64,000 nt of DNA, from assembly GCF_004000785.1 (NCBI RefSeq), contig NZ_BILX01000010.1, positions 62,001 through 126,000 of the forward strand, in the 5' to 3' direction. This stretch comes from Paenibacillus ehimensis NBRC 15659 (GTDB lineage Bacteria; Bacillota; Bacilli; Paenibacillales; NBRC-103111). A program made the position numbers and the translations under genes. Under the pieces are notes generated by a model. It was not told the DNA's origin and made no database searches. It worked only from the letters and a program-made list of their open reading frames with translations. Shown here piece by piece: positions 55,600 to 63,838 of the stretch (positions within the stretch are counted from its first letter, which is position 1; each line of letters starts with the position of its first letter).

Positions 55600-56885
55600 T
55601 CTTTGATCCCCCACGCGTCAATGGCCGCCTGCAGCTCGGGATGTCCGTCTGCGGCATACTCCCGCAGCGGAACGCCAGCCTGGCAGCCGTCGATCGCCTG
55701 CCGGAAAGCACGCCCGCCAGCCGCTGCGCCCATCGGATGGCCATGCACTCCGCCGCCTGCATTGACGACCACTTGTCCGCCAAAATCGCGCAAAATAAGC
55801 GGCACAAGTCCGGGATGAATGCCGGCCGAAGGAACCGGAAAGCTCGCTGCGAGCGGAACTTGTCCGTGCGAGGACGCAGGCGCGCCATAAATATAGTCGG
55901 CAGCTTCGGTTGTCAGCAGCGCTTCCTTGATGGCCATGTTTTCTTCCTTCGGCATGACGACGGAACCGTACGGCGACGGGAACAGCACCAGATCGGCCCC
56001 GGCGAGCCGCATGAGCTTGCCGAGGAGTACGTTCGCGGCGATGCCATGATAAGGCGACGGATACAAGGCCCCGGCAAGCGACGGATGGGCCATCAGCGGC
56101 ACGTTGATGTCAGGGTGACGGCTCAGCTCGCTGAGAGCGTCGAAGCCGTAGGCGAGCACGTTGAAGAGCAGCGCGTTGGCTCCGGCATTAATCGCTTTTT
56201 TGGCTTGCTCGACGAGCCCGAAGGTCGGTCCGGTCAAATTGGCCGCGTACAGCAGCTTCTGACCGGTTTCCCGCTCGGCTTCGGCCGCCGCCTGCATGCA
56301 CAGCTCGACCCGCTTCTCGATCGGGGTCAGCGGATTCTCAAACAAAATCTCGTCGTCCTTGATCAGGTCGACGCCGCCGAGCGCCTGCTGATAAAACTGC
56401 TCCCGAAGCGCAGGCAGATCGTGGCCGATCACCGATTTGAAAATGCTCATGAGCAGCGGACGGTCGTGGACGCCAAGCAGGTTGCGCACGCCCTCAATAC
56501 CGAAGCGCGGTCCTGGAAAGGCGGATAAGAACGACTCGGAGAATGCGAGGTCGATCAGCTTGATCCGGCCGTCCATCGACAGCTTTCCGAAAACCGTGAC
56601 GAGCAGGGCGGGGATATCGCGGCTGAAGTTCATATCGGGATAAGCGATACGAATATCCGCATATCTTGCGGAAGCGGGCTCGCCCGCAGACGGTTCGTGT
56701 ACGTCCACGCCGACGACGCGGCCGAGATGCTTTTCCATCTCCGCCTTCCGCGCTTCCGGCAGCTCGGTCCAGCTTCCGACGGTCAGGCCGACGGCTATGC
56801 CGGTCGCTTTTTTATGAAAATCGGCTTTCTCGTCGTAGCAACGGTAGGTGGCTACGCAATACGCAGGGGATATAGCAAGACTCAC
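55596..56885 (-). CDS. mtnW: 2,3-diketo-5-methylthiopentyl-1-phosphate enolase, RuBisCO-like protein
   Basis: Form IV RuBisCO-like protein (429 aa) acting as an enolase in methionine salvage, not fixing carbon. The carbamylated-Lys site is preserved as GGVDLIKDDE, with NLTGPTFG, PLMAHPSLAGALYPSP and the C-terminal VNAGGGVHGHPMG loop. GTG start, with AAGGTG upstream. Only 15 nt separate it from proC and no riboswitch or promoter fits in that gap, so it should share the proBAC message. Confidence 0.95.
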   Translation of the reverse strand: MSLAISPAYCVATYRCYDEKADFHKKATGIAVGLTVGSWTELPEARKAEMEKHLGRVVGVDVHEPSAGEPASARYADIRIAYPDMNFSRDIPALLVTVFGKLSMDGRIKLIDLAFSESFLSAFPGPRFGIEGVRNLLGVHDRPLLMSIFKSVIGHDLPALREQFYQQALGGVDLIKDDEILFENPLTPIEKRVELCMQAAAEAERETGQKLLYAANLTGPTFGLVEQAKKAINAGANALLFNVLAYGFDALSELSRHPDINVPLMAHPSLAGALYPSPYHGIAANVLLGKLMRLAGADLVLFPSPYGSVVMPKEENMAIKEALLTTEAADYIYGAPASSHGQVPLAASFPVPSAGIHPGLVPLILRDFGGQVVVNAGGGVHGHPMGAAAGGRAFRQAIDGCQAGVPLREYAADGHPELQAAIDAWGIKE

Positions 56886-56900
56886 AACCTTACACCTTCC

Positions 56901-57767
56901 TTACTTGGTATGGGAAGCGATGGAAGCATTGATGGCCGCGCCCATCTCGGCGGAGCGTTCTGCGGCGCGGCACATTGCTTTGGAGACCGCATCGGCGAAG
57001 CCGCAGGTATCCATCGTCTCGATGGCCGCCTGCGTAGCGCCGTTCGGAGACGTCACCTTGCGGCGCAGCTCGGCCGGCTCTTCGCCGCTCAGCTCGACCA
57101 TGCGGGCCGCGCCGATCACCGTTTGCACGGTCAGACGCTTGGCCTCTTCATGCGTCAGCCCGCCGTTCATTCCGCCTTTGATCATCGCTTCCATCATATA
57201 ATAAATGTAAGCCGGGCCGCATCCGGACAAACTGACAATCGTTTCCATCAGCGGTTCTTCGACGATCGATACGATCCCGATGGAGCGGAACATCTCTTCG
57301 CCAAGCTGCCGCTGGTCGTCTGTGACGCCGCCGGAAAAGCTGAGCCCGGTCGCGCCAAGCCCGATGGTGCTGGACGTGTTCGGCATCGTGCGGACGATGG
57401 CCCAGCCCGGGCTTCCGAGAATCGTCTCCATCGTTTCGATGGAAAGTCCGGCAATCACGGATACGAGCAGCTGCTCTTTGCGGAGCACTGGCTTTAAGTC
57501 GAGTATGCCTTGAGCGGCATCGCTCGGCTTAAAGGCCAGTACGACAATATCGGCGGAAGCGATAGCATCGTTTCGCTCGGCAGCACCGGCGGCATAACGA
57601 ATGCCGTACTGCTGATTCAATTCCTGCAGGCGGGCTTCGTTCGACCGGTTGACAGCGACAAGCTGTTCCGCCTGCACGCCCGCCTCGGAGATAAGTCCCC
57701 GGATGATCGCTTCCGCCATGGAGCCGGCGCCGACGAACGTGATGTTTTTGGATAAAATCTGTGACAT
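56901..57767 (-). CDS. proC: Pyrroline-5-carboxylate reductase
   Basis: NAD(P)H enzyme (288 aa) for the last step of proline synthesis. Rossmann loop ITFVGAGSMAEAIIRGL, then VVLAFKPSD, RTMPNTSSTIGLGATGL and SGCGPAYIYYMMEAM; C-terminal TSPNGATQAAIETM. ATG follows AAAGGAGC. Lies 44 nt after proA and 15 nt before mtnW on the same strand. Confidence 0.96.
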   Translation of the reverse strand: MSQILSKNITFVGAGSMAEAIIRGLISEAGVQAEQLVAVNRSNEARLQELNQQYGIRYAAGAAERNDAIASADIVVLAFKPSDAAQGILDLKPVLRKEQLLVSVIAGLSIETMETILGSPGWAIVRTMPNTSSTIGLGATGLSFSGGVTDDQRQLGEEMFRSIGIVSIVEEPLMETIVSLSGCGPAYIYYMMEAMIKGGMNGGLTHEEAKRLTVQTVIGAARMVELSGEEPAELRRKVTSPNGATQAAIETMDTCGFADAVSKAMCRAAERSAEMGAAINASIASHTK

Positions 57768-57811
57768 ATTGGCTGCTCCTTTCGACTTCGTAAGTCTATC
57801 GATCTTCTGGG

Positions 57812-59083
57812 TTAACCGCGAATTTGCCCGTTTCCGGCAATGCAGTATTTGGTCGACGTCAGCGCCGGCAAGCCCATAGGGCCGCGGGCGTGCAGCTTTT
57901 GCGTGCTGATGCCGATTTCGGCGCCGAACCCGAATTCGAAGCCGTCCGTGAAACGGGTGGAGGCGTTATGATACACGGCCGCCGCATCCACTTCCCGCAG
58001 AAAGCGCGCAGCGTTCGCTTCGTCCTCGGTCACGATGCATTCGGAGTGCATCGTTCCGTGGCGGCGTATGTGCGCCAGCGCCTCGTCCAGCCCGTTCACG
58101 ACGCGAACGTTCAAGATATAGTCGTTATATTCGGTATCCCAGTCGGCTTCCGATGCCGCTTTCACCGCCGGCACGAGCCGCTGCGCCTCCGCATCGCCGC
58201 GCAGCTCGACCATTTGCTGCACGAATTGCTCGGCGATGTTCGCCAGATGCCGCTCCGCAAAATCGCGATGCACCAGCAGCGTTTCCATCGAGTTGCAAAC
58301 CGAAGGCCGCTGTACTTTCGCATTGATGGCGATCTTGAGCGCCATGTCGGGCTGCGCGCTGGCGTCGATATAGGTATGGCAAATGCCGGCTCCGGTCTCG
58401 ATTACCGGCACGGTTGCGTTCTTGACGACGTTCTGAATTAACGAAGCGCCGCCGCGCGGAATAAGCACGTCCAGCAGACCGTTCAGCTTGAGCATTTCGT
58501 CGACCGAAGCGCGGCTCGGGTCCATCACGAGCTGCAGCGCTTCCGCCGGAACGTCGGTCGATCTCAGTGCCGCGTGAAGCACCTCAACGATCCGCTTATT
58601 GGAATGGAGTGCCGAGGAGCCGCCTCGCAGTACGACGGCGTTGCCGGTTTTCAGGCAGAGCCCGGCCGCATCCACCGTAACGTTCGGACGTGCTTCGTAA
58701 ATCATGCCGATGACGCCGAGCGGTACGCGGACCTTGCGGATTTGCAGGCCGTTCGGGCGATCGAACGCCTCCAGCGTATCGCCGATCGGATCGGGCAAAG
58801 CAACGACCTGCCTCAATCCGTCGGCCATCGCTTCGATCCGCTGGCGGTTCAGCGCCAGCCGGTCGAGCAGCGACGTGCTGATGCCGCTCTCGCGACCGCG
58901 CTGCAAATCCTCGGCGTTGGCGGCGATAATCGATTCGGCCTCCGCTACGAGGGCGTCCGCCATGCGCAGCAGCGCATCGTTCTTTTGCTCCGTTCCGAGC
59001 AGACCGAGCTTCGGAGCGGCTTGCTTAGCCAGCTTCGCTTTTTGCACCACTTCGCTCGGGTTAAGAGCTTGATCCGTTGTCAT
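57812..59083 (-). CDS. proA: Glutamate-5-semialdehyde dehydrogenase (gamma-glutamyl phosphate reductase)
   Basis: ALDH-superfamily enzyme (423 aa) that reduces gamma-glutamyl phosphate. ATG 59083 is 9 nt after AAGGAGG; the TTG two codons upstream is too close to it. Motifs: GVIGMIYEARPNVTVDAAGL, LIPRGGASLIQ, and the catalytic Cys in QRPSVCNSMETLLV. Second gene of the T-box-controlled proline unit. Confidence 0.96.
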   Translation of the reverse strand: MTTDQALNPSEVVQKAKLAKQAAPKLGLLGTEQKNDALLRMADALVAEAESIIAANAEDLQRGRESGISTSLLDRLALNRQRIEAMADGLRQVVALPDPIGDTLEAFDRPNGLQIRKVRVPLGVIGMIYEARPNVTVDAAGLCLKTGNAVVLRGGSSALHSNKRIVEVLHAALRSTDVPAEALQLVMDPSRASVDEMLKLNGLLDVLIPRGGASLIQNVVKNATVPVIETGAGICHTYIDASAQPDMALKIAINAKVQRPSVCNSMETLLVHRDFAERHLANIAEQFVQQMVELRGDAEAQRLVPAVKAASEADWDTEYNDYILNVRVVNGLDEALAHIRRHGTMHSECIVTEDEANAARFLREVDAAAVYHNASTRFTDGFEFGFGAEIGISTQKLHARGPMGLPALTSTKYCIAGNGQIRG

Positions 59084-59126
59084 GTTCAACTTCCTCCTTC
59101 GGAGCGTCGTTTAAGGTCGTGCTAGC

Positions 59127-60260
59127 CTAGGTTTCGGCTGTATCCTTTGTTTTTGCCGTGGATGCAAGGGTGATCCATTCGTCGCGATGGATGACTTCGA
59201 TGCGCGATACCTCGATCCGCTTCTGTACTTCCTCCGTACTAAGGCCGGCAACAGCCTGAAGCTGCCAAGAGTCGTAGTTGACGACGCCGCGCCCGACCGT
59301 CTCCCCGTCCGGGCCGAGCACCTCGATGACGTCGCCGGCATGAAACTCCCCGGTCACTTCCTTGACGCCCGCGGGCAGCAAGCTCTTGCCGCCGGCGACG
59401 AGCGCCAGCTCTGCGCCTTCGTCTACGTAGACGGCGCCCTGCGGCTGGGAGTGGAAGCCGAGCCACTGCTTCTTCATCGGCAAATTATGCTCCGACGTAT
59501 CGAAATAAGTGCCTTTACCGGTTCCTTCCACGGCCAGCATCAGATCGCCGGGCTCTGCGACACGCCCGACGAACACCGGGACGCCGCCGCGCATCGCGAT
59601 TCGTGCGGCTTCGATTTTGGACCGCATGCCGCCGGTCCCAACCATGGAGCCGGAGCCGCCGGCGATCCGGTAAATGCTTTCGTCGATTTCCAGCACGCGG
59701 TCGATCCGTTTGGCGTCGGCGTTTTTACGCGGGTCCTCGGTGTACAATCCGTCCGTATCGGTAAGGATGACCAGCCTTTGCGCCCGGACCAGATTGGCTA
59801 CGAGGGCGGAAAGCGTGTCATTGTCCCCGAATTTCAGCTCGTCGACCGCGACCGTGTCGTTCTCGTTAATGATCGGCAGCATTCCGCGGCGCAGCAGCTC
59901 TTCAATCGTCATCTGAGCGTTATGGATTCGCTTGCGGTTGGAAAAGTCGGAGCGGGTCAGCAAAATTTGTCCTACGCCTACGCCATGCTCCGAGAATGCC
60001 GCCTGATATGCTTGCATCAGCAATGCCTGCCCGACGGAAGCGGAGGCCTGCTTCTCGTGCAGCAGCTTGGGACGCGACGCGTAGCCCAGCTCCCGAAAGC
60101 CGGCTGCCACGGCTCCCGAGGTCACGAGGAGCACGGGAAAGCCTTGGCGGTGAAGCGCCGCCAGCTCTGCGGCGAAAAATACGATTTTTGCCCGGTTTAA
60201 CCCGCCTTCGTCGGACGTTAGCGAGCTGCTGCCGATTTTCACTACGATCGTTTGCTGCAT
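59127..60260 (-). CDS. proB: Glutamate 5-kinase with PUA domain
   Basis: Phosphorylates glutamate, the first and usually feedback-inhibited step of proline synthesis (377 aa). ATG 60260 gives the family N-terminus QQTIVVKIGSSSLTSD; an extension into the leader to 60320 is rejected. Kinase motifs VTSGAVAAGFRELGY, INENDTVAVDELKFGDND and GGMRSKIEAARIA are present, and a C-terminal PUA domain covers about 275-360. Expression is set by the Pro T-box. Confidence 0.96.
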   Translation of the reverse strand: MQQTIVVKIGSSSLTSDEGGLNRAKIVFFAAELAALHRQGFPVLLVTSGAVAAGFRELGYASRPKLLHEKQASASVGQALLMQAYQAAFSEHGVGVGQILLTRSDFSNRKRIHNAQMTIEELLRRGMLPIINENDTVAVDELKFGDNDTLSALVANLVRAQRLVILTDTDGLYTEDPRKNADAKRIDRVLEIDESIYRIAGGSGSMVGTGGMRSKIEAARIAMRGGVPVFVGRVAEPGDLMLAVEGTGKGTYFDTSEHNLPMKKQWLGFHSQPQGAVYVDEGAELALVAGGKSLLPAGVKEVTGEFHAGDVIEVLGPDGETVGRGVVNYDSWQLQAVAGLSTEEVQKRIEVSRIEVIHRDEWITLASTAKTKDTAET

Positions 60261-60318
60261 AGGAATCACTCTTTCTATGACTGATCTGGCTGTCGTCCGG
60301 GGCAGGTGCGGAAAACAC

Positions 60319-60559
60319 AAAAAGGCCCCGTCCTTTAAGGACGAAAGCCTCTACTTCCGCGGTACCACCTTACTTGATGAATTGACGACCAACTCATCCT
60401 GCTTCAGTCCCTTGTAACGGCAGGGAAAGCCGTCCAGCTCGTCGCTGGCCGTTCAGGGGCGGGTTCGGCAAGGCTCCACGGTAAATTCTCGCAGCCGGTG
60501 GAATTTACTCTCTGATCGTGCAGGGGCTTTCCTACTATTCCCATCAATACGTTTTGCTT
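60319..60559 (-). ncRNA. T-box riboswitch, proline specific
   Basis: Reading the - strand, the T-box AAGGTGGTACCGCGG lies at 60371-60357 and is followed by a terminator GAGGCTTTCGTCC / GGACGGGGCCTTTTT (60353-60319). Stem I has the AGAGAG and GGCTGCGAGAA-like features, and the specifier region reads GCCGAACCCGCCCCTGAA; either reading phase (CCC or CCG) gives a proline codon. This fits its place before proB. B. subtilis proBA is also under a proline T-box. Confidence 0.92.
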
Positions 60560-60565
60560 TTCATA

Positions 60566-60594
60566 AGCATAGCATGAGGGGGGAGGTTTGTAAA
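60566..60594 (-). promoter_or_regulatory. Sigma-A promoter of the proBAC-mtnWXB unit
   Basis: On the - strand TTTACA (60594-60589) and TATGCT (60571-60566) are 17 bp apart. The -35 begins only 5 nt after the mtnE stop codon, with no terminator between, so read-through from mtnE would also enter the T-box. Confidence 0.75.
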
Positions 60595-60599
60595 GGCGG

Positions 60600-61811
60600 T
60601 CAACCGAACAAGCGAAGGGCCTCGATTCGGTCAACCGCTTCACGGAGCCGCTCTTCGGTGCTGAGCAGGCCGAGGCGCACGTAGCCTTCGCCATGGTCGC
60701 CGAAGCCGATACCCGGAGCGACGACAATCTTGGCCTGCTCGAGCAGCATGTCGGAGAACGACTCGGACGTATAGCCCTTCGGCACAGGCAGCCAAGTAAA
60801 GAAAGAGCCTTGCGAGCGCGACGCTTGCCAGCCGATTCGGTCCAAGGCTCCGAACAGGGCGTCTCGGCGGCTCTGGTACATCTGCACGAGCTCGCGAACG
60901 CTGTCCTGCGGACCGGTCAATGCCACGGCCGCCGCCTCTTGGATGCCTCCGAACAAGCTGCAGTAGTAATGATCCTGAATCAAGTTGATCATCCGTACGA
61001 TTTCGGGATTGCCGAGGCAGAAGCCGACTCGCCAGCCGGCCATGTTGTACGTTTTGGACAACGTGTAAAATTCGACGCCAACCTCCTTGGCGCCCGGCAG
61101 CTGCAGAAAGCTGACCGGCTTCTGGCCGTCGAAGCCGATGGCGCCGTAAGCGAAGTCGCTGGCCACCACAATGCCGTGCTTTGCCGCAAAAGCAATCGTC
61201 TCCTCATAGAAGGAAGCCGGAGCCGAAACCGACGTCGGATTGTTCGGATAGTTGATGAACAGCAGCTTCGCCCGGTTCACGTCATCGGCGGAAAGCGCGC
61301 TGTAATCCGGCAGGAACCCGTTCGATTCCAGGAGCGGCATGAAGGCCATCCGGGCGCCGGCCAGAGCGACGCCGGACCAGTAATCCGGATATCCCGGGTC
61401 CGGCACCAGGCAGACGTCGCCGGGATTAAGCAGGCATTGGGAAATTTCCACAAGACCGGTTTTGCCGCCGAACAAAACCGCCACTTCCGTCTCCGGGTCG
61501 AGCTCGACGCCGTAGTCTTCCCGATATCGTTGGGCGACGGCCTCTTTTAAGAACAAATAGCCGTTGAACGGAGGATAACGGTGGTACTGCGGATTTTCCG
61601 CCGCTTTTTGCAGCGCCTTGACGATATGCGGCGGAGTCGGACGATCCGGATTGCCTTGTCCCAGATTGATCACGTCGTGTCCTGCGGCAATCTGGACATT
61701 GGCTTTGCGTACGAGCGTAGCGAAAAATTGGGTGGGAAGTTCTTGCAGCCGCTCCGCCGGGTTCATGGGAAAAGCGCTGACGGCCGCTTTTGTTGGGTTG
61801 TTGGTGTTCAT
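60600..61811 (-). CDS. mtnE: Methionine-salvage aminotransferase MtnE
   Basis: PLP aminotransferase (403 aa) that converts 4-methylthio-2-oxobutyrate to methionine at the end of the salvage pathway. Very close to the B. subtilis MtnE pattern: LPTQFFATLVRKANVQIAAG, INLGQGNPDRPTPPHIV, VAVLFGGKTGLVE, FINYPNNPTSV, and the PLP Lys in YTLSKTYNMAGWRVGF. ATG is preceded by GGAGTGAC. No S-box (SAM riboswitch) is visible in its 5' region. Neighbouring mtnU and mtnWXB support the call. Confidence 0.9.
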   Translation of the reverse strand: MNTNNPTKAAVSAFPMNPAERLQELPTQFFATLVRKANVQIAAGHDVINLGQGNPDRPTPPHIVKALQKAAENPQYHRYPPFNGYLFLKEAVAQRYREDYGVELDPETEVAVLFGGKTGLVEISQCLLNPGDVCLVPDPGYPDYWSGVALAGARMAFMPLLESNGFLPDYSALSADDVNRAKLLFINYPNNPTSVSAPASFYEETIAFAAKHGIVVASDFAYGAIGFDGQKPVSFLQLPGAKEVGVEFYTLSKTYNMAGWRVGFCLGNPEIVRMINLIQDHYYCSLFGGIQEAAAVALTGPQDSVRELVQMYQSRRDALFGALDRIGWQASRSQGSFFTWLPVPKGYTSESFSDMLLEQAKIVVAPGIGFGDHGEGYVRLGLLSTEERLREAVDRIEALRLFG

Positions 61812-62041
61812 CTATGTCACTCCATTTGTTTAAGTTCAATTGAGTTGCTGCCAAAATAAATTCCTTGTGTTCTGATCGGAATACATAAATTATCCTGGGC
61901 GGATAGGAATAATGTAACATGAAAAACGGTGCGTGTATACGGGTCTATTTCCTCGAAAAATCCATTTAGCTGTCGAGTGGAACGTTATTCATGGTTTATC
62001 ATGTGCAAAATCAAGAGGATGTGTTATATTATTTGTAGGTT

Positions 62042-62078
62042 GTTTCATTTGATGATATGTGGTTTCACATGATGAAAT
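62042..62078. promoter_or_regulatory. Tandem operator-like repeats before the methyltransferase
   Basis: Two 17-bp copies, GTTTCATTTGATGATAT (62042-62058) and GTTTCACATGATGAAAT (62062-62078), match at 14 of 17 positions with a 20-bp period. The second is itself palindromic (TTTCA...TGAAA), and ATGTG / CACAT pair across the spacer. A TATATT (62025-62030) just upstream may be a -10. This is the layout of a repressor operator, but the binding protein is unknown. Confidence 0.5.
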
Positions 62079-62102
62079 AATATGGAGACGGAGGGAACTG
62101 TA

Positions 62103-62915
62103 ATGGCGATAAGCTTCCACGATGAAAACAATAAATATACCTATACGGGCAGGCACGCCGATCCCAGCTGGATGGAGCTTATTCGAAGGCTGGCGCAACC
62201 CCAAGGGAAAACGGCTGCGGATATCGGCTGCGGCGGCGGTATTTACTCCGCAGCTTTGGCGGAGCTGGGCGTTTCGTCGGTCGTCGGCATCGATTTCTCC
62301 GAAGCGATGCTTCAAGGGGCTGCCGAGTATTGCGCAGCGTACGGGCAAATCCGTTTGGCGCAAGGAACGGCGGATCGGACGGGATTGCCGAATGACTCTG
62401 TCGAGCTCGTGCTGGAACGCGCGCTGATCCACCATGTTGCCGCGGAAGCGCTGCCGGACGTATTTCGCGAAGCACGGCGGATTTTGAAGCCCGGAGGGAT
62501 GCTGATCGTCCAGGATCGCACGCCTGGGGATTGCCTGCTTCCCGGCAGCAGAGAGCATCTGCGCGGCTATTGGTTCGAGAAGTACCCGCGTCTCCGGGAG
62601 CTGGAAGCTGGACGGCGTCACGATGCGGCGACCATACGCAAGGCTCTGGAAGGATCGGGGTTCTCTGTAGTGGAAGAGACGCAGCTGTGGGAGGTACGCA
62701 AAAGCTACGCAAGCTATAGCGACTATCGGGAGGAGCTTTTATGCCGAAAGGGACGTTCGATTTTGCATGAATTGTCGGATGCGGAGCTTCAAGATTTGGC
62801 GGATGGCATCGCTGCGGGCTCGGGCTATGAAATGAACGAGCCCTTCGAGGAACGGGACCGCTGGACGATATTCTGTGCTCAAGCGCGTTGCAGTTCCGCT
62901 TCCGTTGCTCTATGA
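62103..62915 (+). CDS. Class I SAM-dependent methyltransferase of unknown substrate
   Basis: A 270-aa methyltransferase (Methyltransf_11/25-like). ATG 62103 follows ACGGAGGG; an extension to ATG 62082 lacks an SD. SAM motif I is AADIGCGGGIYSAAL, motif II GIDFSEAMLQGAAE, motif IV LVLERALIHHV and post-IV ILKPGGMLIVQDRTPGD. The C-terminal half (WFEKYPRL onward) gives no substrate clue. It is divergent from mtnE and 78 nt ahead of mtnU; a link to methionine salvage is only positional. Confidence 0.82.
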   Translation: MAISFHDENNKYTYTGRHADPSWMELIRRLAQPQGKTAADIGCGGGIYSAALAELGVSSVVGIDFSEAMLQGAAEYCAAYGQIRLAQGTADRTGLPNDSVELVLERALIHHVAAEALPDVFREARRILKPGGMLIVQDRTPGDCLLPGSREHLRGYWFEKYPRLRELEAGRRHDAATIRKALEGSGFSVVEETQLWEVRKSYASYSDYREELLCRKGRSILHELSDAELQDLADGIAAGSGYEMNEPFEERDRWTIFCAQARCSSASVAL

Positions 62916-62993
62916 TAATAGGAAGAAACGGCGCAGTTCCCCTAAGCGGGCCGCTGCGTGCAGAATTTCGCGACGGGTAAGGGGGAAGGTTAG

Positions 62994-63791
62994 ATGGCTG
63001 GGCAATTATGGAATTTGGCTCTGCTGCAAATGGACATTGCAATAGGAGAGCCCGAGCGCAACTTCGCAAAGCTGGAGAGCCTTCTGGATGAAGCGGTCGC
63101 TCACGATACGAAGCCGGATGTGATCGTCTTTCCGGAGATGTGGAACACCGGCTATGCGCTGGATCGGATTCAAGAGCTCGCGGACCATTACGGGGAGCGG
63201 ACCGAGGCGCTGCTGTCGGCGTTTAGCCGAAAGCACGGCGTAAACATCATCGGCGGTTCGATCGCGGAGAAGCGGGACAACGGCGTTTACAATACGATAT
63301 TCGCATACGACCGGCATGGAAACCGTGCAGGAGACTACTCGAAAATTCATTTGTTCCGGCTGATGGATGAGGAGAAGTTTCTGCAAAGCGGAGACCGTGC
63401 GGGCGAACTGCAGCTGGACGGCATTCCGGCGGGCATGATGATCTGTTACGACATCCGCTTCCCGGAGCTTGCGCGCAAGCTGGCGCTCGGCGGAGCGCAA
63501 ATATTATTCGTTCCGGCCGAATGGCCGAATCCGCGGCTGCATCACTGGCGCACGCTGCTGATGGCGAGGGCGATCGAGAACCAGATGTTCGTCGTCTCCT
63601 GCAACCGTGTAGGCGTGAGCGGGACGACGGAGTTTTTCGGCCATTCGATGGTCATCGATCCGTGGGGCGAGGTATTGGCCGAAGGCGGGGAAGCCGAAAC
63701 GATCGTTCGCGCTGCCGTCGACCTCAGCCAGGTGCCGGCGGTGCGCAGCAAAATTCCGGTGTTCGAAGACAGACGTCCTTCCTTGTATTAA
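62994..63791 (+). CDS. mtnU: Carbon-nitrogen hydrolase MtnU (omega-amidase-like)
   Basis: Nitrilase-superfamily enzyme (265 aa). The catalytic triad is present: Glu in VFPEMWNTGY, Lys in GDYSKIHLF and Cys in MMICYDIRFPE. B. subtilis mtnU (ykrU) is next to mtnE and is thought to hydrolyse alpha-ketoglutaramate left by glutamine-dependent transamination, which would pull the MtnE reaction forward. ATG has AGGGGGAAGG upstream. A terminator follows. Confidence 0.88.
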   Translation: MAGQLWNLALLQMDIAIGEPERNFAKLESLLDEAVAHDTKPDVIVFPEMWNTGYALDRIQELADHYGERTEALLSAFSRKHGVNIIGGSIAEKRDNGVYNTIFAYDRHGNRAGDYSKIHLFRLMDEEKFLQSGDRAGELQLDGIPAGMMICYDIRFPELARKLALGGAQILFVPAEWPNPRLHHWRTLLMARAIENQMFVVSCNRVGVSGTTEFFGHSMVIDPWGEVLAEGGEAETIVRAAVDLSQVPAVRSKIPVFEDRRPSLY

Positions 63792-63799
63792 AAAAGTAA

Positions 63800-63838
63800 G
63801 CAAAAAACCGGTTCGGGTCATTCCGGCCGGTTTTTTGC
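63800..63838. terminator. Terminator after mtnU (bidirectional)
   Basis: GCAAAAAACCGG (63800-63811) and CCGGTTTTTTGC (63827-63838) form a perfect 12-bp stem with T-runs on either strand. It overlaps the end of the converging LysR-type gene. Confidence 0.88.

Noticed and set aside
56886-56900. Separate promoter or riboswitch before mtnW
   Set aside because: Only 15 nt are available, enough for a ribosome site alone.
61812-62040. SAM riboswitch (S-box) before mtnE
   Set aside because: I looked for the S-box core motifs on the - strand and found none; only a short TATCC/GGATA hairpin is present.
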